A stretch of 20,653 nucleotides of DNA from an uncultured Neisseria sp. (GTDB lineage: Bacteria > Pseudomonadota > Gammaproteobacteria > Burkholderiales > Neisseriaceae): positions 1-20,653 of the forward strand of contig CAKMQH010000209.1 in NCBI GenBank assembly GCA_927911515.1, read 5' to 3'. Made by a program: the position numbers and the translations under genes. Shown here in pieces: positions 8,110 through 14,454 of the stretch. Each line of letters opens with the position of its first letter. Within the stretch, counting starts at the first letter, position 1. Under the pieces are notes generated by a model. That model was not told the DNA's origin. It did no database searches and worked only from the letters and a program-made list of their open reading frames with translations.

Positions 8110-8975
8110 TCAATCCAAAATCCGTTGTTCCGGCAAACGTCCTGCCCAATCACACGCAAACTGCCAAGCTGAGCGCCCCGAACGATTACCGCGCATTTGC
8201 GCCCATTGCAACGCTGCCTTGCGTGCCGTTTCATCAAAATCTACGCCAAAATCATCCAACCAATTTTCAACCGCTTGAAGGTAGTCGTTTTGATCAAACG
8301 GATAAAAACTCAACCACAAACCGAAACGATCGGACAGGGAAATTTTTTCCTCAACGGCCTCTTTTTGATGGATTTCACCGCGTATGCCCGTCGTACCGCC
8401 GTTTTCATCCATATATTCAGGCATCAGGTGGCGCCGGTTGGACGTCGCGTATACCAACACGTTGCTGCATCTTTGCGACAAACCGCCGTCCAATGCGGTT
8501 TTCAAAGCTTTATACATTTCATCGCCGGTTTCAAACGATAGGTCATCGCAGAATACGATAAATTTTTCGGGACGGTCTTTCAACAAGGAAAGTAGTGCGG
8601 GCAGACTGACCAAATCGCTCTTATCAACTTCAATCAAGCGCAGCCCTTGGTCGGCATATTCGTGCAACAGGGCTTTGACCAGCGAGGATTTGCCCGTTCC
8701 GCGCGAGCCGCTCATCAAAACATTATTCGCAGAACGGCCTGCCAAAAACTGCTCGGTATTGCGTTTGAGCTTTTCGGTTTGCGTCCCGACGGCAGCCAGA
8801 CGGTCAAGCGGGAATGTATGCGGGTTTGGCAGGCTCTCCAAAATCCCTTTTTTACCAACGCTGTGCCAACGGTATGCCAAAGCGCTCCAGTCGGTTTTGC
8901 CGGGTTCTTCGGGCAACACCAAATCAAGACGGTTCAAAACGGAATAGGCTTTTGCAAAAAGGCGGCGAGTTTCAT
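8110..8975 (-). CDS. DUF815-family AAA+ ATPase, one frameshift near the start
   Basis: A cytosolic P-loop ATPase of the DUF815 family; its biochemical role is not established. Corrected length is about 288 residues, near the family norm. Walker A GSRGTGKSS falls at about residues 90-98 and Walker B FIVFCDD at about 140-146; an arginine-rich C-terminal helix (MRGNRSGRSAWQFA) follows. The best start is the ATG at 8973-8975, preceded by AGGGA and giving MKLAAFLQ; that frame ends after 15 codons. Adding one A to the four-base run at 8950-8953 continues it as KAYSVLNRLDLVLPEE into the main frame. Without the correction the longest open frame would begin at a TTG (8935-8937). The gene follows ribE by 8 bases, so it is probably co-transcribed with trmB and ribE. 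Confidence 0.85.
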
Positions 8976-8980
8976 ATATA

Positions 8981-8985
8981 TCCCT
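8981..8985 (-). promoter_or_regulatory. Ribosome binding site deciding the DUF815 start
   Basis: AGGGA on the minus strand, five bases before the ATG at 8973-8975. It favours that ATG over the in-frame TTG 36 bases further in, and so supports a one-base error at 8950-8953. Confidence 0.5.
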
Positions 8986-9613
8986 ATTGTCTTGATCTGG
9001 CAGGATTTTGCTGCGCCATCATGCGCATTACAGTATCGACAACGGCTTGGGTTTGCGGGTCGATTTCGATATTGATGACGTCGCCCTCTTTCCGGCTGCT
9101 GAACAAGGTGCGTGTCAAAGTTTCCGGAATCAGGTGGACATTGAATTCCGTTTCGGTAACGTCGCCTATGGTCAGGCTACAACCGTCCAAGCCGACAAAG
9201 CCTTTGCTCAAAATGTAGGGCTTGAGTTCAGTCGGCAGAGCAAACCATACTGTGCGGTTAAACTCGCTGCGCTCTATCCGCGTAATCTGTGTAGTTGTCA
9301 TAATATGCCCGCTCATGACGTGTCCGCCGATTTCATCGCCGAAACGGGCGGCACGTTCGAGATTGACGGCATCTCCCGTTTTCAGACGACCTAAATTGGT
9401 CTTTTCCAAGGTTTCTTTCATCAAATCAAAGCTGACCGTATCGCCGTCGATTTGGGTAATGGTCAGGCAGCAGCCGTTGTTGGCGACGGATGCGCCGATT
9501 CGCAGATGCTCGGTCATCCCATCGGGCAGCTTGACGACATGGGTACGGAAATCGGCGGACGGTTCGCGGATGGCGATGATTTCGCCGACACCTTGGACGA
9601 TACCTGTAAACAT
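8984..9613 (-). CDS. ribE: Riboflavin synthase, alpha chain
   Basis: Converts two molecules of 6,7-dimethyl-8-ribityllumazine to riboflavin and a pyrimidine by-product, the last step of riboflavin synthesis, in the cytosol. The 209-residue protein has the two similar lumazine-binding barrels of the family: it starts MFTGIVQGVGEI, has NGCCLT at 46-51, then the second barrel from GGHVMSGH (96-103) with GLDGCSLT. The ATG at 9611-9613 with GGAG upstream is the true start; the frame extends upstream to 9763 only because it overlaps the end of trmB. The final residues after PQTQAVVDTVMRMM are variable. It lies 19 bases after trmB and 8 before the DUF815 gene. One DUS is embedded in the coding sequence (9381-9392, encoding GRLKT). 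Confidence 0.95.
   Translation of the reverse strand: MFTGIVQGVGEIIAIREPSADFRTHVVKLPDGMTEHLRIGASVANNGCCLTITQIDGDTVSFDLMKETLEKTNLGRLKTGDAVNLERAARFGDEIGGHVMSGHIMTTTQITRIERSEFNRTVWFALPTELKPYILSKGFVGLDGCSLTIGDVTETEFNVHLIPETLTRTLFSSRKEGDVINIEIDPQTQAVVDTVMRMMAQQNPARSRQ
9381..9392 (-). repeat. DUS inside ribE
   Basis: Exact TTCAGACGACCT on the plus strand. In the ribE frame it encodes part of LGRLKTG, a loop that tolerates the sequence. Confidence 0.85.
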
Positions 9614-9632
9614 GGGAGATTCTCCAATCGGT

Positions 9633-10339
9633 TTATTTAATGCGTTTAAAAACCAAATCCCAAACGCCGTGCCCCAAACGTTTGCCGCGGGCTTCAAATT
9701 TCGTTTCGGGACGGTAGTCGGGCGTGGGCGCGTAATCGGCGGCGGTATTTTGCAAATTGTCAAAACCGCTCAACACTTCCAGCATCTGCTGCGCGTATTC
9801 TTCCCAGTCGGTCGCCAGATGGATATAGCCGCCGACTTTCAACTTGGGCAGCAGTTTCTGCACAAACGGCGTTTGCACCAAGCGGCGTTTGTTATGGCGT
9901 TTTTGTGCCAAGGGTCGGGAAAGAAAATGTGGATACCGTCGAGCACGTCGTCTGAAAGCATATTTTCGACCACTTCGACCGCATCATACCGCATCACGCG
10001 GATATTGCCGATGTGTTCTTCTTCAATCAATTTCAGAATGTTGCCGACACCGGGACCGTGCACATCAATCGCCAAAAAGTCGGTATCAGGCAGACGCTTG
10101 GCGATTTCAACAGTCGCCACGCCCATGCCGAAACCGATTTCCAACACCTTGGGACGGTCGCTGCCGAAACGCTGATTCAAGTCCAACACGGAATCTTGGT
10201 AATCGATGCCAAACTGCGGCCACATCGTATCAATGGCACGCTGCTGCGCCGCAGTCATATGCCCTTGGCGCAACACAAAGCTGCGGATGGAGCGTTTATG
10301 CTCTTCAGGAACGGTGGAATCCGGAGTTATTTCGTTCAT
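9633..10339 (-). CDS. trmB: tRNA (guanine-N7-)-methyltransferase, one frameshift
   Basis: TrmB transfers methyl from S-adenosylmethionine to G46 in the variable loop of tRNAs. The ATG at 10337-10339 gives MNEITPDSTVPEEHKRSIRS. The SAM-binding motif VLEIGFGMG is at about 65-73, IDVHGPGVGN at 91-100, and the family hallmark FFPDPWHKKRHNKRR begins at 139. The frame breaks inside that hallmark: five bases remain in a run at 9900-9904 (RC AAAAA) where six are needed. After correction it continues KLLPKLKVGGYIHLATDWE to the stop at 9633, giving about 235 residues, normal for the family. It heads a likely trmB-ribE-DUF815 unit. The shift sits in a homopolymer inside a highly conserved motif, so I treat it as a sequence error. 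Confidence 0.92.
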
Positions 10340-10365
10340 AAATTATTTCTTGTATCTGAAAAACT

Positions 10366-10373
10366 GGGGGGGG
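10366..10373. repeat. G8 homopolymer tract before trmB
   Basis: Eight G on the plus strand (C8 in the trmB direction), 26 bases before the trmB start codon and next to a DUS hairpin. Poly-G/C tracts in Neisseria are often length-variable. Here it would alter leader or promoter spacing and not a reading frame. Confidence 0.6.
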
Positions 10374-10374
10374 A

Positions 10375-10413
10375 AGGTCGTCTGAAAATCTGCAATATGG
10401 TTTCAGACGACCT
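10375..10413. repeat. DUS inverted repeat upstream of trmB
   Basis: AGGTCGTCTGAAA (10375-10387) and TTTCAGACGACCT (10401-10413) form a 13-bp stem with a 13-base loop. It lies in the trmB leader, so transcripts coming from the lpdA side would meet it after the stronger hairpin at 10625-10655. It could be a second terminator or only a pair of uptake sites. Confidence 0.6.
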
Positions 10414-10624
10414 CTGAATGTATTCAACTTTCAAACGGTTCGTTTTTATCGTTGATGAATAAGCATGAGACAAGCCGCTGACAGTATCAATCCTACCGAT
10501 CTCATTTGCCTGCTGCTTCAAAAAAGCATGACTAAATGGCTCATTTGGAGCTTAGACACGCATTCTTGTTCATCCATTATATCGTTAATGAAATCACTAT
10601 CACTGACAATATGCTGTTTGACGA
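10414..10624. other. Intergenic region with no recognised feature
   Basis: Between the trmB leader hairpin and the lpdA terminator. Short frames exist on both strands but are broken or lack ribosome sites, and none resembles a known protein. It should contain the trmB promoter, but I cannot point to convincing -35/-10 boxes. Confidence 0.4.
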
Positions 10625-10655
10625 AAAGGTCGTCTGAAAGATTCAGACGACCTTT
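10625..10655 (-). terminator. DUS inverted-repeat terminator after lpdA
   Basis: AAAGGTCGTCTGAA (10625-10638) and TTCAGACGACCTTT (10642-10655), a 14-bp stem with a 3-base loop, followed in the minus direction by a TTTT run. It lies about 50 bases past the lpdA stop and should end the pyruvate dehydrogenase transcript. Confidence 0.8.
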
Positions 10656-10703
10656 GACTGATAAATGCAATGTCAGCAGTTTAATTCAACTGACTGAATA
10701 CAC

Positions 10704-12491
10704 TTATTTTTTCTTTTGAGCAGGCAGGTCGGTACAAGTACCCAGTGCCACTTCTGCAGCCATACCGATGGATTCGCCCAAGGTCGGGTGCGGGTGGATG
10801 GTTTTACCGATGTCTGCCGCGTCGCAACCCATTTCGATTGCCAAGCAAACTTCGCCGATCATATCGCCGCCGTTCGGACCGACGATACCGCCGCCGATGA
10901 TACGGCCGGTTTCGGCATCAAAAATCAGCTTGGTGAAGCCGTTATCGCAACCGTTGGCAATCGCACGGCCGGAAGCCGCCCATGGGAAGTTGGCTTTGGT
11001 GATTTTGCGGCCGGATGCTTTGGCAGACAATTCGGTTTCGCCAACCCATGCGACTTCGGGAGCGGTGTAAGCCACGCCCGGAATCACGCGTGCGTCGAAG
11101 TAAGCTTTGTGTCCGGCGCAGTTTTCAGCGGCAACGTGACCTTCGTGAACGGCTTTGTGTGCCAGCATAGGCTGACCGACGATGTCGCCGATGGCGTAGA
11201 TGTGCGGCACATTGGTACGCATTTGTTTGTCGACTTCGATGAATCCGCGGTCGGTTACGGCAACGCCTGCTTTTTCAGCGCTGATGAGTTTGCCGTTAGG
11301 CGCACGACCGGCAGCAACCAATACGGCATCGTAGCGTTGCGGCTCTTTCGGCGCGTTCGCTCCTTCGAAGGTAACGTAAACGCCGTCTTCTTTCGGCTCG
11401 ACTGCAACGGTTTTGGTGTTGATCATGATATTGTCAAAACGGTATTCGTTTTGTTTTTGCCATACTTTCACCAAATCGCGGTCGGCACCTTGCATCAAAC
11501 CGTCCATCATTTCAACGACGTCAAGGCGTGAACCCAGCGTGCTGTAAACCGTACCCATTTCGAGGCCGATGATACCGCCACCGATAATCAGCAGCTTGCC
11601 CGGTACTTCTTTCAGAGCCAAAGCACCGCTGGAATCGATGATGCGCGGATCTTCAGGGATAAACGGCAGCTTGGTTACGCGGCTGCCCGCTGCAATGATA
11701 CAGTTTTTGAACGCAACGATTTTTTTCTCGCCGGTAAGCGTAGCTTGCTCGTACACATCGCCGGTAGTCAGCGACACTTCCAAGTGGTGCGGATCTAAGA
11801 ATTGACCGTCGCCTTGGATAACGTCCACTTTGCGACCTTTTGCCATACCTGCCAAACCGGTAGTCAGGCGGGAAACCACGCCTTCTTTGTAGCCGCGCAA
11901 CATGTCGATGTCGAGTTCAGGCTCGGGGTATTTGATGCCGTTGGCAGCCAAGTGGCGCACTTCGTCGATAACCGCAGCGTTGTGCAACAAGGCTTTGGAA
12001 GGGATACAGCCGACGTTCAAGCAAACGCCGCCCAAGGTTTTGTAACGCTCGACGATGGCAACTTTCAGACCTTCATCGGCTGCGGCAAATGCAGCGGAGT
12101 AACCGCCGGGGCCGCCACCCAATACGACCACGTCGTACTCAGCATCAGCAGAACCGCCGAATTGCGCCGCTTGCGGTGCAGGAGCGGCAGCTTTAGGGGC
12201 TTCTTGCACAGGAGCAGCAGCAGGTGCTTCGGCTTTAGGAGCGGCAGCCGCGCCTTCAGCTTCAACGACTACAATCAAGCCGCCTTCGGAGATTTTGTCG
12301 CCGACTTTGACTTTGACTTCTTTGACCACGCCCGCAACTTCGGCAGGCACGTCCATCGTCGCTTTGTCGGTTTCTAGGGTAATCAGGGTATCGTCAACGG
12401 CGATAGTGTCGCCTACGTTCACTTCAACCGCGATAATATCTACATTTTCGTGTCCGCCAATGTCGGGCACTTTCAATTCAACTAAGCTCAT
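10704..12491 (-). CDS. lpdA: Dihydrolipoyl dehydrogenase (E3) with N-terminal lipoyl domain
   Basis: E3 reoxidises the dihydrolipoyl arms of pyruvate dehydrogenase using FAD and NAD+. The 595-residue protein begins with a full lipoyl domain (lipoyl-lysine K43 in LETDKATMD), followed by an Ala/Pro-rich linker at about 80-117. The flavoprotein proper follows: FAD site VVLGGGPGGYSAA (122-134), redox disulfide GGVCLNVGC (C157, C162), NAD site LLIIGGGIIGLEMG, and the catalytic base motif HPHPTLGES near the C-terminus. A lipoyl domain fused to E3 is typical of neisserial P64k. The frame is intact. It ends with Lys-Lys-Lys. The ATG at 12489-12491 lies 87 bases after aceF, with a DUS hairpin between them. 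E1 and E2 are upstream on the same strand, which assigns it to the pyruvate complex. Confidence 0.96.
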   Translation of the reverse strand: MSLVELKVPDIGGHENVDIIAVEVNVGDTIAVDDTLITLETDKATMDVPAEVAGVVKEVKVKVGDKISEGGLIVVVEAEGAAAAPKAEAPAAAPVQEAPKAAAPAPQAAQFGGSADAEYDVVVLGGGPGGYSAAFAAADEGLKVAIVERYKTLGGVCLNVGCIPSKALLHNAAVIDEVRHLAANGIKYPEPELDIDMLRGYKEGVVSRLTTGLAGMAKGRKVDVIQGDGQFLDPHHLEVSLTTGDVYEQATLTGEKKIVAFKNCIIAAGSRVTKLPFIPEDPRIIDSSGALALKEVPGKLLIIGGGIIGLEMGTVYSTLGSRLDVVEMMDGLMQGADRDLVKVWQKQNEYRFDNIMINTKTVAVEPKEDGVYVTFEGANAPKEPQRYDAVLVAAGRAPNGKLISAEKAGVAVTDRGFIEVDKQMRTNVPHIYAIGDIVGQPMLAHKAVHEGHVAAENCAGHKAYFDARVIPGVAYTAPEVAWVGETELSAKASGRKITKANFPWAASGRAIANGCDNGFTKLIFDAETGRIIGGGIVGPNGGDMIGEVCLAIEMGCDAADIGKTIHPHPTLGESIGMAAEVALGTCTDLPAQKKK

Positions 12492-12525
12492 GTCTAATCT
12501 TTCTGAATGATATTCGGACTTCTGT

Positions 12526-12568
12526 TTTCAGACGACCTGTCGGGTTGTGTACCGAAGGTCGTCTGAAA
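12526..12568 (-). repeat. DUS hairpin between aceF and lpdA
   Basis: TTTCAGACGACCT (12526-12538) and AGGTCGTCTGAAA (12556-12568), a 13-bp stem with a 17-base loop, fill most of the 87-base gap. No T run follows in the minus direction, so it is more likely an mRNA stability or partial-termination element, or simply uptake sites, than a full terminator. Confidence 0.65.
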
Positions 12569-12578
12569 TACGCTCGGA

Positions 12579-14214
12579 TTACAGGGTAATGCGGCGGAAG
12601 TCTTTCAACAGGTTCGCCAGGAATACGGTGAAGCGCATACCGGCGGCACCGTCGATAACGCGGTGGTCGAAGGACAGGCTCAACGGACACATCAGGCGCG
12701 GAGCGAACTCTTTACCGTTCCAAACCGGTTGATTTGGGATTTGCACACACCCAAAATAGCAACTTCAGGTGCGTTCACAATCGGAGTGAAGCCTGTACCG
12801 CCGATGCCGCCCAAGCTGGAAATGGTAAAGCAGGCGCCTTGCATTTCTTGCGGTTTGAGCTTGCCTTCGCGGGCTTTCTTAGACAATTCGGTCAGCTCTT
12901 GGCTGATTTCTTTCAGACCTTTTTGATCCACGTCTTTGATAACGGGAACAACCAAGCCGTTCGGCGTATCGGCTGCGAAACCGATGTTGAAGTAGTTTTT
13001 CAGAACCAGATTGTCGCCGTCCAAAGAAGCGTTGAATTCAGGGAAGGCTTTCAGCGCGGAAACGGAGGCTTTGATGATGAACGCCAACGGAGACAGTTTC
13101 ACGCCTTCACGTTCCCACTCTTTGTTCAGCTGTTTGCGGAATTCTTCCAGTTCGGTCATGTCCGCTTCTTCGTGAACGGTAACGTGCGGAATGACTACCC
13201 AGTTGCGGGACAGGTTTTGACCGGAAATTTTCTTAATGCGGGACAATTCTTTAACTTCGACATTACCGAATTTGGAGAAGTCCACTTTAGGCCACGGCAG
13301 CAAGTCCAGACCGCCGCCCAAAGATGCGCCGGCAGCAGCAGGTTTCGCCGCACCGCCTTGCATTACAGATTTCACAAAGGCTTTAATGTCGTCGCCCATG
13401 ATACGGCCTTTCAAGCCGGTACCTTTGACTTGACCCAAATCTACGCCCAATTCGCGCGCCAGTTTGCGTGCGGATGGACCCGCGTGTGCTTTGGCAAAAG
13501 CGGCTTCGTCGACTTTGGCAGCGGCGGGTGCTGGAGCGGCAACAGGAGCCGGAGCGGCAACAGGAGCCGGAGCGGCGGCAGGCGCAGCAGCCGGAGCTGG
13601 TGCTGCTGCCGGCGCAGCGGCTTGAGCAGGCGCGGGAGCGGGAGCGGCGGCAGAACCGGCGGTTTCCACTTCGATAATGGCAGTACCTTCGGATACTTTG
13701 TCGCCGACTTTCAGAAATACGGCTTTAACGACACCGGCGGCAGTACAAGGTACGTCCATAGTCGCTTTGTCGGTTTCCAAAGTAATCAGCGTGTCGTCTT
13801 CGGCAACGGTGTCGCCAACTTTGACTTCAACGGCGATTACATCTACATCAGTATGACCGCCAATGTCTGGAACGGCTACTTTAACGGTTGCACCGCCTGC
13901 GGGAGCGGCAGCGGGTACAGCGGCAGGCGCAGGTTGTGCTTCAGCCGCAGGAGCCGGAGCGGCTTCAGCAGCGGCAGCACCGGTTTCAACGGTCAGAATC
14001 ACACCGCCTTCCGAGATTTTGTCGCCAACTTTGACTTTCACTTCTTTCACAACGCCTGCTGCATCGGCAGGTACGTCCATAGTGGCTTTGTCGGTTTCCA
14101 GAGTAATCAGGGTGTCGTCAACGGCGATGGTGTCGCCCGCTTTGACTTCTACTGCGATGATATCGACGTTTTCATGACCGCGATATCGGGTACTTTGATT
14201 TCTACGATACTCAT
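12579..14214 (-). CDS. aceF: Pyruvate dehydrogenase E2, dihydrolipoyl acetyltransferase, two frameshifts
   Basis: E2 forms the core of the complex and passes acetyl groups from E1 to CoA. Corrected length is about 545 residues. Order: lipoyl domain 1 (LETDKATMDVPADAAG), Ala/Pro linker, lipoyl domain 2 (VAVPDIGGHTDVDVIAVEV), a long Ala/Pro linker with repeated PAPVAAPAP units, the subunit-binding domain (GPSARKLARELGV), then the catalytic domain. The start is the ATG at 14212-14214 with AAGGA upstream, giving MSIVEIKVPDI. One base is missing at about 14178-14181 (GATATCGCGG where GATATCGGCGG is expected). A second is missing at 12729-12730, where ATCAACCGG should read ATCAAACCG. After it the conserved end SLSFDHRVIDGAAG, with the catalytic His, continues to TAA at 12579-12581. 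Both shifts are probably sequence errors, since loss of E2 would be severe. Confidence 0.93.
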
Positions 14215-14240
14215 TTGAGTTCCTTTGATGATTTCGGTTT

Positions 14241-14273
14241 GATGTCGTCTGAAAAACAGTTTCAGACGACATC
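14241..14273 (-). repeat. DUS-like hairpin in the aceF leader
   Basis: GATGTCGTCTGAAA (14241-14254) and TTTCAGACGACATC (14260-14273) form a 14-bp stem with a 5-base loop, ending 26 bases before the aceF start. The arms carry a GATG variant in place of AGG, with matching changes on both sides, so pairing has been kept. No T run follows. It may modulate the E1:E2 expression ratio. Confidence 0.65.
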
Positions 14274-14404
14274 ACTTATGTTTTCCGGCACGGATAACCA
14301 TTTCCAAGACAACTTTTCTGCGCTTCGAACCTTTTGCACGACTTACGCCCGCAGCCCGGTAATTCAAGGTTTATCCGTTATACAAACCGTCAACGTATTC
14401 TTGA

Positions 14405-14447
14405 TTCAGACGACCCCGCAAGCAAATTGACTTTGAGGTCGTCTGAA
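14405..14447 (-). repeat. DUS inverted pair directly after aceE
   Basis: TTCAGACGACC (14405-14415) and GGTCGTCTGAA (14437-14447), 11-bp arms separated by 21 bases, begin 7 bases past the aceE stop. With the hairpin at 14241-14273 it brackets a spacer of about 130 bases in which I recognise nothing. Confidence 0.55.
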
Positions 14448-14454
14448 AACAGGA

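Noticed and set aside
9614..9763. N-terminal extension of riboflavin synthase
   Set aside because: The extra 50 residues overlap the conserved 3' end of trmB in another frame. MFTGIVQGVGE at 9613 is the family start and has its own ribosome site.
10465..10719. 84-residue frame in the trmB-lpdA gap
   Set aside because: It runs through the lpdA terminator hairpin and has no ribosome site or recognisable motif.
12734..14218. 494-residue open frame on the plus strand opposite aceF
   Set aside because: Antisense of the lipoyl and Ala/Pro-linker repeats, which gives Gly/Ser/Arg-rich low-complexity sequence; no independent support.
12692..14275. aceF start at 14275
   Set aside because: The residues before GHENVDI come from the wrong frame and from DUS hairpin DNA. 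The ATG at 14212-14214 has a ribosome site and encodes MSIVEIKVPDI once a missing base is restored.
14272..14367. Small basic peptide (31 residues from a TTG, ending VIRAGKHK) in the aceE-aceF gap
   Set aside because: No ATG, weak ribosome site, no homology recognised, and it ends inside the DUS hairpin. It may be a relic but cannot be supported.
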